Of a stretch of 55,792 nucleotides of DNA, positions 28,016 through 38,475 are shown in pieces (position 1 is the first letter of the stretch; each line of letters begins with the position of its first letter). The notes beneath the pieces are model-generated. The model was not told the DNA's origin. It was given only the letters and a program-made list of their open reading frames with translations, and did no database searches. The stretch is from Streptomyces sp. SolWspMP-5a-2. Lineage in GTDB: Bacteria > Actinomycetota > Actinomycetes > Streptomycetales > Streptomycetaceae. The translations under genes and the position numbers were made by a program. The DNA lies in the NCBI RefSeq assembly GCF_900091845.1, contig NZ_FMCI01000087.1, forward strand, positions 1-55,792, in the 5' to 3' direction.

Positions 28016-28969
28016 TCACATGATGGGGTCGGGCTCCCGGGCCAGGTCCGCCGCGCCGACCAGGCCGGCCTCGTTGCCGAGCTTGGCGGCGATCACGTCG
28101 GCGACCGGGCGCCAGTTCCCGCCGACCAGCCAGCGCTTGTACGACTTGCGGATCGGGTCGAGGACCAGCTCGCCCTCGTCCGAGAGGCCGCCGCCGACGA
28201 TGAACGCGGACGGGTCGAAGAGCGAGGCGAGGTCGGCGAGCCCGGCCCCGGCCCAGCGGGCCAGCTCACGGTAGGAGTCGACGGCGACCGGGTCGCCCTG
28301 CCGGGCGGCCATGGAGATGTGCTTGCCCTCGATGCCGTCCGGGGAGCCGTCGCCCAGGCCGAGCAGGATCTCGGCGTTCTCCGGGGTGGCGTTGGCGCGC
28401 TGCTTGGCGTAGCGGACCAGGGCGCGCCCGGAGGCGTACTGCTCCCAGCAGCCCTGGGAGCCGCAGCCGCAGAGCAGGCCGTCGGGCACCATGCGGATGT
28501 GGCCGAACTCGGCGGCGACACCGAAGTGGCCGCGGCGCAGCTTGTTGCCGATGATGATGCCGCCGCCCAGGCCGGTGCCGAGCGTGATGCAGATGACGTT
28601 GCGGTGGCCCTTGCCGGCGCCGAACCGGTACTCGCCCCAGGCGGCCGCGTTGGCGTCGTTCTCCACGACGACCGGGAGGCCGACGCGGGTCTCGACCTTC
28701 TCCTTCAGCGGCTCCTGGCGCCAGTCGATGTTCGGCGCGAAGTAGACGGTGGAACGCTGGCGGTTGACGTATCCGGCGGCACCGATGCCCACGCCGACGA
28801 TCTCGTGTCCGGCACGCGCGCCCTCCACGGCGGCGGCGATCGCGTCCACGATGGCGTCGGGCGTGCCCGGAGTCGGCACCTTGTGCGTCGAGAGGATGTT
28901 GCCTTCCTCATCGACCACGCCGGCCGCGATCTTCGTGCCGCCGATGTCGACGCCGATGGTGAGTCCCAT
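28016..28969 (-). CDS. glkA: ROK-family glucokinase
   Basis: GlkA phosphorylates glucose and, in Streptomyces, is needed for carbon catabolite repression. The 317-residue protein has the ATP-binding IGVDIGGTKIAAGV, the glucose site VVENDANAAAWGEY, LGTGLGGGI, EFGH and the zinc motif CGCGSQGCWEQYASG. The ATG at 28969 is preceded by GAGGGA. Directly upstream is a DUF5304-type gene, the same pairing as SCO2126-SCO2127 in S. coelicolor, where the neighbour is reported to influence glucose uptake. Confidence 0.97.
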   Translation of the reverse strand: MGLTIGVDIGGTKIAAGVVDEEGNILSTHKVPTPGTPDAIVDAIAAAVEGARAGHEIVGVGIGAAGYVNRQRSTVYFAPNIDWRQEPLKEKVETRVGLPVVVENDANAAAWGEYRFGAGKGHRNVICITLGTGLGGGIIIGNKLRRGHFGVAAEFGHIRMVPDGLLCGCGSQGCWEQYASGRALVRYAKQRANATPENAEILLGLGDGSPDGIEGKHISMAARQGDPVAVDSYRELARWAGAGLADLASLFDPSAFIVGGGLSDEGELVLDPIRKSYKRWLVGGNWRPVADVIAAKLGNEAGLVGAADLAREPDPIM

Positions 28970-29024
28970 GAATCCCTCAGTTTCGGTCGAGCCCCGCTAC
29001 GGCCAACCGTACCCGAGGGGGCAC

Positions 29025-29531
29025 TCAGTCCACGTCGATGCGTTCGCCGGGGGACGGTCCGGCGTCGCCGTCGTCGCGGCCCTTCGCGGGCCGTCCGCCG
29101 GGGTCCTGGTCGGCGGCGCGGGTGGTCCAGCGCTGCTCCTGGGTCCCGACCGCGGAGCGGTAGGCGGCGAGCAGTTCTCCGCCCGCGGCGGCCAGGTGGT
29201 CGAAGACGTCCGGGTTGCGTTCGATGACCGGTTCGACGGCGGCCCTGGCCTGCTGCACGACCTGGCGCACCGCCTGCTGGGCGGCCGGTCCGCCGACGGC
29301 GCCGAGCAGCGGCGACCCCGACGCCGACAGCCGGTCCGCGACCGTGTCGAGCAGCCTGCGCAGTTCCTCGGCGGCCGAGCCGGGCGGGGTTCCGTGCCGT
29401 TCGCGGCGGCGGGCCTTCTCCTCGGCGAGGTCCTCGGCGCACGCGGTCGACCAGGCGTCGGCGTCGGTGGCCCGCGCCTCCTCGGCGGCCTGCGGCTCGC
29501 CGTCATCCGACCGGGGGAGCTGTTCGCTCAT
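29025..29531 (-). CDS. DUF5304-like protein upstream of glkA
   Basis: The 168-residue soluble protein has acidic low-complexity ends and a central helical region (about residues 55-130) with AAEELRRLLDTVADRL, GGPAAQQAVRQVVQQARAAVEPVIERNPDVFDHLAAAGGELLAAY. Its position just before glkA and its size match SCO2127 of S. coelicolor. No catalytic motif is visible. A sequence comparison would be needed to prove orthology. The ATG at 29531 has CAGGAG seven bases upstream. Confidence 0.75.
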   Translation of the reverse strand: MSEQLPRSDDGEPQAAEEARATDADAWSTACAEDLAEEKARRRERHGTPPGSAAEELRRLLDTVADRLSASGSPLLGAVGGPAAQQAVRQVVQQARAAVEPVIERNPDVFDHLAAAGGELLAAYRSAVGTQEQRWTTRAADQDPGGRPAKGRDDGDAGPSPGERIDVD

Positions 29532-29588
29532 GACGGACTCCTGACTACGGTTCGTCCCTCCGACGTTACCCGAACGGCCGCCGGAGGT

Positions 29589-30758
29589 TCACCGGCCGTC
29601 GGGCCACAGCGCGGGGTCGGGCGCGAACCGGATGCGCAGCACGGCCTCGCGCAGCGAGGCCCCGGCGACGGTGCAGCGGCGCAGGGCGGACGGCAGGGCG
29701 ACGATCCGGCGGAACGGGCCGACGGTGACGACGAGTTCGTCGCCGCGCCGGATCAGGTCGAGCTGGTCGCGGGTCGCGCCGGGCAGCGGGATGTGCCAGA
29801 CGAGCACGCCCTCGTCGGCGAGGGCGTCGGTGACCGGCCACTCGACGGTGGAGGCGGTGCCGTCGGGGCCGGGGACGTCCAGGGCGTCGAGGTCCTCGGG
29901 TCCGCGGGGGTCGTGGCCGAGGTGGAGGACCTGGCGGACGTCGTGGCTCTCGCGCCACTCCTCCAGCACCTTGCGCTGCTGGGCGACGGGACCGGCGAGC
30001 CAGCCCTCGGCCGCGGACTCGGGCAGCACCCGGCCCGCGACCAGCAGGTCGGGACGCAGTCCGCGCACGGCGAGCGCGAGGACGGCGGTGCGGACGGCGT
30101 CGGCGCCCGCGGGGCCGGGCTCGGCGACCAGCCGGACGACGGTGCCGGGGTCGGCGAGGACGGCCTCGACGGCACCCAGCTCCACCTCCCAGCGGGCCGC
30201 GGTCTCGTAGAGCCACTCCGCGGGCATGGGCACGCCCGCCAGGCGGCCGAGGACCGGGCGCAGGGCGCGGGCGGCCTGCCGTTCGGAGGGCAGCAGGCGG
30301 CGCAGGTAGCGGCGCAGCTCCCCGGGCAGGGCGAGCAGCGCGAGGGCCTGCTCGGTGGGCGGCAGGTCGACGACGAGGAGGTCGTGGGCGTCGCTGAGGG
30401 CGGCGTCGCGCAGGGCGCGCAGCAGGGTCAGCTCCTCGGCGCCGGGCAGCGGGGTGACCTCCTCGGCGTCCAGGCGGGCGGCGCCCAGCAGGTCGAGGAC
30501 GGTCGCGGCGCGGTCCTGGAAGGCGGTGAGGTCGCCGCGGAACCCGGCGGTGGCGTCGGGGCGCCAGGCCGTGAGGTGCGGGACGACGGTCACCGGGGCG
30601 GGGCCGGTCGGGGTGCCGAGGACCGCGCCCAGGGTGTCGGCGCGGTCGGCGCCGAGCAGCAGGGTGCGGGTGCCGGCGCGGGCGGCGGCGACGGCGGTGG
30701 CCGCGGCCACGGTCGTGCGTCCGGCGCCGCCGGGGCCCGTGATCAGGATCGTGCGCAT
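29589..30758 (-). CDS. ArsA-like ATPase with altered Walker A
   Basis: The 389-residue protein aligns with ArsA/Get3-type ATPases: an N-terminal P-loop, a switch-like LLVVDLPPTEQALALLALP, and a C-terminal all-beta tail (PGATRDQLDLIRRGDELVVTVGPFRRIVALPSALR) as in bacterial ArsA relatives with a small Hsp20-like end. The P-loop is GPGGAGRTT; both lysines of the usual KGGVGKT motif are absent. It corresponds in position to M. tuberculosis Rv2184c. ATPase activity is doubtful. The start lies eight bases after TAGCGT, so it may be leaderless. Confidence 0.87.
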   Translation of the reverse strand: MRTILITGPGGAGRTTVAAATAVAAARAGTRTLLLGADRADTLGAVLGTPTGPAPVTVVPHLTAWRPDATAGFRGDLTAFQDRAATVLDLLGAARLDAEEVTPLPGAEELTLLRALRDAALSDAHDLLVVDLPPTEQALALLALPGELRRYLRRLLPSERQAARALRPVLGRLAGVPMPAEWLYETAARWEVELGAVEAVLADPGTVVRLVAEPGPAGADAVRTAVLALAVRGLRPDLLVAGRVLPESAAEGWLAGPVAQQRKVLEEWRESHDVRQVLHLGHDPRGPEDLDALDVPGPDGTASTVEWPVTDALADEGVLVWHIPLPGATRDQLDLIRRGDELVVTVGPFRRIVALPSALRRCTVAGASLREAVLRIRFAPDPALWPDGR

Positions 30759-30802
30759 AGGGGTGAACGCTACCTGGCGGCGGGGAAGGTCCCCCGGCGG
30801 TG

Positions 30803-31246
30803 CTACTTCTCCCCGGACTCGACCCGCTTCTTCAGCCCGGCCAGGGCGCGGTCGATGATGACCTTCTCGGCCTTGCGCTTGATCATGCCGAGCATGGGGA
30901 TCTTGACGTCGACGGTGAGGCGATAGGTGACCTCGGTGGCGTCGGCGCCGACCGGCTTCAGCAGGTAGGAGCCGTCGAGCGAGCGGAGCATCTGGGACTT
31001 GACGAGGGTCCAGGAGACCTCGTGGTCGCCGGTCCAGGTGTAGCCGAGGGTCTGGTCGTCCTTGATCGCGCCGGCGTCCATGACGAGGCGGACGTGCTCG
31101 GCGCGGCCCTGGTCGTCGGTCTTGAGGACCTCGGCCTCCTTGACCTCGCCGGTCCAGTCCGGGTAGCGGGCGAAGTCGGCGATCACCGCCATGACGTCGG
31201 CCGGCGCCGCCTCGATCGTGATGCTCGAACTGGTGTGTTCCGCCAT
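30803..31246 (-). CDS. SRPBCC (polyketide cyclase-like) protein
   Basis: The 147-residue protein has the START/SRPBCC fold pattern: ITIEAAPADVMAVIADFARYPDWTGEVKEAEVL near the start and TYRLTVDVKIPMLGMIKRKAEKVIIDRALAGLKKRVE at the end, the long C-terminal helix. Such domains bind hydrophobic ligands. The ATG at 31246 has GAGGAG upstream; a longer frame to 31294 is less likely. In M. tuberculosis a similar gene (Rv2185c) follows the ArsA-like one, so the two may work together, but this is inference. Confidence 0.9.
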   Translation of the reverse strand: MAEHTSSSITIEAAPADVMAVIADFARYPDWTGEVKEAEVLKTDDQGRAEHVRLVMDAGAIKDDQTLGYTWTGDHEVSWTLVKSQMLRSLDGSYLLKPVGADATEVTYRLTVDVKIPMLGMIKRKAEKVIIDRALAGLKKRVESGEK

Positions 31247-31358
31247 CGCCGTGGCTCCTCGGATACGTGCCGGTAGACAGGTCGTCGTGCGCACGAGTGT
31301 GCAGCGTGAAGGCTACCGCGCACGGGCCTGCCCGCCGTCACCCCCCACCTGCGTCACC

Positions 31359-32156
31359 TCACCATTCGAGGGCCCAGGGGCGCCCGGTGCCCGCGAAGTG
31401 GCCGACGTTGACGCACTCGGTGGCACCGATCCGCATCCGGCGGACCAGCGGCTGGTGGACGTGGCCGAAGAGGGCGTAGCGGGGGCGGGTGCGGCGGATG
31501 GCGTCGAGCAGGGCGCGGCTCCCGCGTTCGAAGCGGCGGGCGACGGTGTCGTAGACCAGTTCGGGGACCTCGGGCGGGATGTGCGTGCAGAGCACGTCGA
31601 CCTCGCCGACGGCCTCGATCTTCGCCGCGTACTCCTCGTCGCCGATCTCGTACGGGGTGCGCATGGGGGTGCGCAGGCCGCCGCCGACGAACCCGAAGGT
31701 GCGGCCGCCGATCTCGATCCGCTCGCCGTCCAGGACGGTGGTGCCGGGGCCCGCGTACTGCGCCCACAGGGGCGGCATGTCGACGTTGCCGTAGGTGGCG
31801 TACGTCGGGGTCGGGAAGGCGGCGAACAGCTCGGCGTACTGCCTGCGCACCGCGCTCTCGATGGCGGCCGCCCGGTCGGTGCCCACGGTGGCCCAGAGGC
31901 GGGCGCCGAAGGCGCGGGCCTCCTCGAAGCGGCGGGCGGTGCGCAGCTCGACCAGGCGGTCGGCGTTCTCCTCGCCGAAGAGGTCGGGGAAGATGCCGCG
32001 CGAGTGGTCCGCGTAGTCGAGGAAGAGGACGAGGTCGCCGAGGCAGATCAGGGCGTCTGCGCCGTCGCCCGCACGGGCCAGGTCACGGGCGTTGCCGTGC
32101 ACGTCACTGACCACATGAACGCGCGTGCTGCCGCGACCGGAGGGTGTGGGTGCCAT
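31359..32156 (-). CDS. Metallophosphoesterase
   Basis: The 265-residue protein has calcineurin-type motifs in order: HVVSDVHGNARDL, ALICLGDLVLFLD, YGNVD, LCTHIPPE and FGHVHQPLVRR. It may hydrolyse phosphodiesters or nucleotides; the substrate is unknown. The ATG at 32156 lies eight bases after TACCCT (32170-32165), a leaderless arrangement. It diverges from the acyl-CoA ligase gene, separated by about 290 bases. Confidence 0.93.
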   Translation of the reverse strand: MAPTPSGRGSTRVHVVSDVHGNARDLARAGDGADALICLGDLVLFLDYADHSRGIFPDLFGEENADRLVELRTARRFEEARAFGARLWATVGTDRAAAIESAVRRQYAELFAAFPTPTYATYGNVDMPPLWAQYAGPGTTVLDGERIEIGGRTFGFVGGGLRTPMRTPYEIGDEEYAAKIEAVGEVDVLCTHIPPEVPELVYDTVARRFERGSRALLDAIRRTRPRYALFGHVHQPLVRRMRIGATECVNVGHFAGTGRPWALEW

Positions 32157-32449
32157 GACGATCAAGGGTAGGCGTGTGCGGCGGGCGTGAACAGTGCCGA
32201 CCGGGCCTGCTGTTACTGGCCAGTCAGTTAGCGGGTGGACTACCGTACGGGCAGCAACACCAATCCGTGTGACGCGGCGAACATCACGCCGGGACCCCCT
32301 GTCGGAGGAGCCATACCGGCGGGTAACGTCCGGGCGGTCCAGTCGTGCTCGGCCTTTCCGCAGCGGAAGCCCCGAGCACCTGCCCGAGCCTTGGACCGCA
32401 CCGTCGCCCACGACGTCGTGGCGCCGGCGCCCTATGAGGAGCAGCAGTC
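32157..32449. promoter_or_regulatory. Divergent promoter region of fadD
   Basis: Beside the leaderless-type -10 TACCCT (32165-32170, minus strand) lies a palindrome ACTGGCCAGT (32215-32224) inside TTACTGGCCAGTCAGTTA. It could be an operator of a TetR-type fatty-acid regulator. The open frame 32235-32504 has no ribosome site and unrecognisable content. No other feature is seen. Confidence 0.4.
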
Positions 32450-34246
32450 TTGCGCGAGTTCAGCCTTCCGGCTCTGTACGAGGTCCCGGCGGACGGCAAC
32501 CTGACCGACATCGTCCGCAGAAACGCCGCGCAGCACCCCGACGTCGCCGTGATCGCGCGCAAGGTCGGCGGGGAGTGGCGGGACGTGACCGCGACGGAGT
32601 TCCTGGCCGAGGTGGTCACCGCCGCCAAGGGCCTGGTCGCCGCCGGGGTGCAGCCGGGCGACCGCGTCGGCCTGATGTCCCGCACCCGCTACGAGTGGAC
32701 GCTGCTGGACTTCGCGATCTGGAGCGCGGGCGCGGTCACCGTGCCGGTGTACGAGACCAGTTCGCCCGAGCAGGTGGCCTGGATCCTGTCCGACTCGGGC
32801 GCGACGGCGTGCGTGGTGGAGCTGGACGCCCACACGGCCACCGTCGAGTCGGTGCGCGACCGGCTGCCCGCGCTCAAGCACCTGTGGCAGATCGAGGGCG
32901 GCGGGATCGAGGAGCTGGGCGGCCTCGGCCAGGACGTCTCGGACGCCACGGTCGAGGAGCGCGGCTCGCTCGCCAGGGCCGACGACCCGGCGACCATCGT
33001 CTACACCTCGGGCACCACCGGGCGCCCCAAGGGCTGTGTGCTGACCCACCGCAGCTTCTTCGCGGAGTGCGGCAACATCGTGGAGCGGCTGCGGCCGCTG
33101 TTCCGCACCGGCGAGTGCTCGGTGCTGCTGTTCCTGCCGCTGGCGCACGTCTTCGGGCGGCTGGTGCAGATCGCGCCGATGATGGCGCCGATCAAGCTGG
33201 GCTGCGTCCCGGACATCAAGCACCTCACGGACGAGCTGGCGTCGTTCAGGCCGACGCTGATCCTGGGCGTCCCGCGGGTCTTCGAGAAGGTCTACAACGC
33301 GGCGCGGGCCAAGGCGCAGGCGGACGGCAAGGGCAGGATCTTCGACCGGGCCGCCGACACGGCGATCGCGTATAGCAAGGCGCAGGACACCCCGTCGGGC
33401 CCCTCGCTCGGTCTGCGGATCCGGCACGCGGTGTTCGACAAGCTCGTCTACGGCAAGCTGCGCGCGGTGCTGGGCGGGCGCGGCGAGTACGCGATCTCCG
33501 GGGGCGCCCCGCTGGGCGAGCGGCTGGGCCACTTCTTCCGCGGGATCGGCTTCACGGTCCTGGAGGGGTACGGCCTGACGGAGTCGTGCGCGGCGACGGC
33601 GTTCAACCCGTGGGACCGCACGAAGATCGGTACGGTCGGGCAGCCGCTGCCGGGTTCGGTGGTGCGGATCGCCGACGACGGCGAGGTGCTGCTGCACGGC
33701 GAGCATCTCTTCAAGGAGTACTGGAACAACCCGGGCGCGACGGCGGAGGCGCTGACCGACGGCTGGTTCCACACCGGCGACATCGGCACCCTGGACGAGG
33801 ACGGGTACCTGCGGATCACCGGCCGCAAGAAGGAGATCATCGTCACCGCGGGCGGCAAGAACGTCGCGCCCGCCGTGATCGAGGACCGGATCAGGGCGCA
33901 CGCGCTGGTCGCGGAGTGCATGGTGGTCGGCGACGGGCGCCCGTTCGTGGGCGCGCTGGTCACCGTGGACGACGAGTTCCTGGGCCGGTGGGCTGCCGAG
34001 CACGGCAAGCCCGCGGATGCCACCGCGGCGTCGCTGCGTGACGACCCGGACCTGCTCGCGGAGATCCAGGCGGCGGTCGACGACGGCAACGCCGCGGTGT
34101 CGAAGGCGGAATCGGTGCGGAAGTTCCGCATTCTGTCCTCTCCGTTCACGGAGGAGTCGGGCCACCTGACGCCGTCCCTGAAGCTCAAGCGCAATGTGGT
34201 GGCGAAGGACTACGCGGCCGAGATCGAGGCGATCTACGCCAAGTGA
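32450..34246 (+). CDS. fadD: Long-chain acyl-CoA ligase (AMP-forming)
   Basis: The enzyme activates fatty acids as acyl-AMP and transfers them to CoA. The 598-residue protein shows the AMP-binding motif IVYTSGTTGRPKGCVLTH, GYGLTESCAATAFNP, the hinge region TGDIGTLDEDGYLRITGRKKEIIVTAGGKNVAP and C-terminal lysine-bearing LKLKRNVVAKDYAAEIEAIYAK. The start is the unusual TTG 32450; GAGGAG at 32436-32441 supports it. In M. tuberculosis fadD15 lies in this neighbourhood. It converges on cholesterol oxidase with only 13 bases between stops. Confidence 0.94.
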   Translation: MREFSLPALYEVPADGNLTDIVRRNAAQHPDVAVIARKVGGEWRDVTATEFLAEVVTAAKGLVAAGVQPGDRVGLMSRTRYEWTLLDFAIWSAGAVTVPVYETSSPEQVAWILSDSGATACVVELDAHTATVESVRDRLPALKHLWQIEGGGIEELGGLGQDVSDATVEERGSLARADDPATIVYTSGTTGRPKGCVLTHRSFFAECGNIVERLRPLFRTGECSVLLFLPLAHVFGRLVQIAPMMAPIKLGCVPDIKHLTDELASFRPTLILGVPRVFEKVYNAARAKAQADGKGRIFDRAADTAIAYSKAQDTPSGPSLGLRIRHAVFDKLVYGKLRAVLGGRGEYAISGGAPLGERLGHFFRGIGFTVLEGYGLTESCAATAFNPWDRTKIGTVGQPLPGSVVRIADDGEVLLHGEHLFKEYWNNPGATAEALTDGWFHTGDIGTLDEDGYLRITGRKKEIIVTAGGKNVAPAVIEDRIRAHALVAECMVVGDGRPFVGALVTVDDEFLGRWAAEHGKPADATAASLRDDPDLLAEIQAAVDDGNAAVSKAESVRKFRILSSPFTEESGHLTPSLKLKRNVVAKDYAAEIEAIYAK

Positions 34247-34259
34247 CCGCCCGGTCCGC

Positions 34260-35915
<1,656 letters not shown>

Positions 35916-35942
35916 CTATCCGGTTCCGCCTAGGGCCGTGAC

Positions 35943-35970
35943 CGGAGAGGTTCGCCGGTGGACCTCTCCG
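35943..35970 (-). terminator. Stem-loop between choA and glycosyltransferase
   Basis: CGGAGAGGT (35943-35951) pairs with ACCTCTCCG (35962-35970) around ten bases. It lies just past the stop of the minus-strand glycosyltransferase gene. Confidence 0.65.
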
Positions 35971-35978
35971 TCAGGGCA

Positions 35979-37121
35979 CTAGAGGAGCGTGCGCAAGGTC
36001 TGGGCCAGCGTGTCCCAGCGCCACTTCTCCTCGACCCATGCCCGGCCCCGCTCCCCCATCCGGCGCCGCAGCTCCGCGTCCCCGAGGAGGGCGGTGACGC
36101 GCTCGGCGGTGTCCCCGGCCGAACCGCCGCGCACCACCCAGCCGGTCTCGCCGTCGAGGACCGCGTCCGGGGCGCCGCCGGAGTCTCCGGCCACCACCGG
36201 CAGCCCGGTCGCCGACGCCTCCAGGTAGACGATGCCGAGGCCCTCCACGTCCAGCCCGCCGCGCCGGGTCCTGCACGGCATGGCGAAGACGTCACCGGCG
36301 CCGTAGTGGGCGGGCAGCGCGGACCAGGGGACGGAGCCGGTGAAGCGCACCGAGCCGTCGACCCCGCTCTCCCGGGCGAGCCGCCGCAGCTCCTTCTCGT
36401 ACGGTCCGCCGCCGACGATCAGCAGGACGGCGTCCGGGTGCGCGGCCAGGACGCGGGGCATCGCCCGGATCAGGGTGTCCTGGCCCTTGCGCGGCACCAG
36501 CCGGGAGACGCACACCACGACCGGCCGGTCGGTGAGCCCGAGCGCGGCCCGCACGGCGTCGCCGCCGGATTCCGGGTGGAAGGTCTTCTCGTCGACGCCC
36601 GGCGGGAGTCGGACCATCCGGGCGGCCGCCTCGGGGGTCAGCGCGGCGGCGATCCGCGACCGGGTGTACTCCCCGAGGTAGGTGATCGTGTCCGTCGACT
36701 CCCCGATTTTGCGCAGCAGTTGCCGCGCACCGGGGAGCTGGGCCCAGCCCGCCTCGTGGCCGTGGGTGGTCGCCACCAGACGCCGGGCGCCCGCCTCGCG
36801 CAGCGCGGGCGCCATCAGCCCGAGCGGCGCCGCCGCCCCGAACCAGACCGACGTGCAGCCGTGTTCCCGCAGCAGCCCGACCGCACGCCGGGTCGCGGCG
36901 GGCGTCGGCAGCAGCATCGTCGTACGGTCCCGGACGACGGTGAAGGGCTGCTCGGCGTCGAAGGCCGCGGTGGCCTCGACGCCCTCCCGGGTCCGCTTCC
37001 AGGTGGAGGCGTAGACCACGACCCGCTCCGGGTCGAGGCGCAGCGCCATGTTGTGCAGGAACGCCTGGATGCCACCGGGGCGGGGCGGGAAGTCGTTCGT
37101 GACGATCAGGGTCTTGTGCAT
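35979..37121 (-). CDS. GT4 glycosyltransferase, PimB type
   Basis: The 380-residue protein is a GT-B retaining transferase. The N-terminus TLIVTNDFPPRPGGIQAFLHN is typical of the PimB/PimC group; the C-terminal domain has CVSRLVPRKGQDTLIRA, FAMPCRTRRGGLDVEGLGIVYLEASATGLPVVAGDSGGAPDAV with the EGxGIVxLEA nucleotide-sugar motif. In M. tuberculosis PimB' adds the second mannose to phosphatidylinositol and lies near fadD15 and NlpC/P60 genes. The ATG is eight bases after TAGGGT, leaderless-like. The donor and acceptor are inferred only by family. Confidence 0.9.
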   Translation of the reverse strand: MHKTLIVTNDFPPRPGGIQAFLHNMALRLDPERVVVYASTWKRTREGVEATAAFDAEQPFTVVRDRTTMLLPTPAATRRAVGLLREHGCTSVWFGAAAPLGLMAPALREAGARRLVATTHGHEAGWAQLPGARQLLRKIGESTDTITYLGEYTRSRIAAALTPEAAARMVRLPPGVDEKTFHPESGGDAVRAALGLTDRPVVVCVSRLVPRKGQDTLIRAMPRVLAAHPDAVLLIVGGGPYEKELRRLARESGVDGSVRFTGSVPWSALPAHYGAGDVFAMPCRTRRGGLDVEGLGIVYLEASATGLPVVAGDSGGAPDAVLDGETGWVVRGGSAGDTAERVTALLGDAELRRRMGERGRAWVEEKWRWDTLAQTLRTLL

Positions 37122-37241
37122 CGCCGCCGACCCTACCCAACGGTGGCCTGGCGGCCGGGCCTGGCACGTCGTGTGGCACGCTCGCCGTCGGGCGGGACAT
37201 CATGTTCCCCTCAAAGCGGGACGCGGACGGCAGGGGATGAC

Positions 37242-38471
37242 GTGAAGACGACGGCGCGGCCACCGGTGTGGCTGCTGGTGACCTGGGGGGCGACCCGCCT
37301 CCTGCTGCTGCTGTTCGTCTTCAAGGTGTGGGTCTTCCCCGGCCCGGACGTCACCAGCGACGTGTCCGTCATCTACCAGGGCTGGTTCGAGGTGCTGCGC
37401 ACCGGCTCCTTCCCGCTGGACGACGTGACCTGGCAGTACCCGCCGGCCGCCGCCCTGGCGATCCTCTCCCCCGGCCTGCTGCCGTTCCTGGACTACGCGC
37501 ACGCGTTCTTCTGCCTGGCCTTCCTCGCCGACCTGGCCGCCTTCGCGCTGCTCGGCCGTGCGGGACGGCGGCCCGGCCGGTCCATGCGCGGCGCCTGGGT
37601 CTGGGTGGTGGGCGTACCCCTGCTGGGCCCGACCGTCTACGCCCGCTACGACGTGATGGTCACCGCGGTCGCGGTCGCCGCGCTGCTCGCCGGGGCCAGG
37701 CACCCGCGGGTGATGGGCGCGCTGATCGGTCTCGGCGCGATGCTCAAGGTGTGGCCCGCGCTGCTGCTGGTCGGGGTGCGCCGCTGGTCGGTGTGGCTGG
37801 CCGCGCTGGTGAGCGTCAGCGGGCTCGCCGCGCTGTTCGCGGTGTCGATGCCGGGCGCGTTCGCGTTCCTCACCTTCCAGCGCGACCGGGGCACCGAGGT
37901 CGAGTCGCTGGGCTCGCTGGTCTTCCACGTCGCCCGCCACCACGGCTGGGACGGGCAGGTGCTGCTCAACTACGGCTCGGTGGAGTTCGTCGGGCCGTAC
38001 GTGGGCCTGGTGAGCACGGCAGCCCTGTTCCTGACCGGGATGGCGTTCGGCTGGCTGCTGCTGTGGCGGCTGGCGGCGACCCGGTTCGGCACCCGCACGG
38101 CGGCGGACGCGGCCTTCGTCGCGGTGCTGATGTTCACCGTGACCAGCCGGGTGATCAGCCCCCAGTACATGGTGTGGCTGATCGGTCTCGCGGCGGTCTG
38201 CGTCTGCCTGCGGGGCAGCCGGATGGGGCTGCCCGCGGTGCTGGTCCTCGCGGCCTCCGGGCTGACCCTGCTGGAGTTCCCGATCTGGTTCTCGCACGTC
38301 GTGCAGAGCGACACCCTCGGCGTCTGCCTGCTGGTGGCCCGCAACGGCCTGCTGGTGGTCGCCACCCTCGTCGCGGCCCGCGTCCTGTGGAAGGAGACGG
38401 CGCCCCGCGACACCCCGGCCCGGCTGCCCGGCCAGGCGTCCCGCACCCGGGAGTCGTCGGTGCCGTCCTGA
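37242..38471 (+). CDS. GT87 family mannosyltransferase-like membrane protein
   Basis: The 409-residue protein has about ten membrane helices and belongs to the DUF2029/GT87 group: TSDVSVIYQGWFEVLRTGSFPLDDVTWQYPPAA near the N-terminus, ARYDVMV, and VISPQYMVWLIG. Enzymes of this type use polyprenyl-phosphate mannose to extend lipoglycans. The gene diverges from the PimB-like gene, which fits a shared role in envelope mannosides. The start is GTG 37242 with CAGGGGAT ahead; longer frames upstream are antisense to PimB. Confidence 0.9.
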   Translation: MKTTARPPVWLLVTWGATRLLLLLFVFKVWVFPGPDVTSDVSVIYQGWFEVLRTGSFPLDDVTWQYPPAAALAILSPGLLPFLDYAHAFFCLAFLADLAAFALLGRAGRRPGRSMRGAWVWVVGVPLLGPTVYARYDVMVTAVAVAALLAGARHPRVMGALIGLGAMLKVWPALLLVGVRRWSVWLAALVSVSGLAALFAVSMPGAFAFLTFQRDRGTEVESLGSLVFHVARHHGWDGQVLLNYGSVEFVGPYVGLVSTAALFLTGMAFGWLLLWRLAATRFGTRTAADAAFVAVLMFTVTSRVISPQYMVWLIGLAAVCVCLRGSRMGLPAVLVLAASGLTLLEFPIWFSHVVQSDTLGVCLLVARNGLLVVATLVAARVLWKETAPRDTPARLPGQASRTRESSVPS

Positions 38472-38475
38472 GCGG

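Noticed and set aside
32235..32504. An 89-residue open frame in the fadD promoter
   Set aside because: No ribosome site, and it overlaps the start of fadD in another frame.
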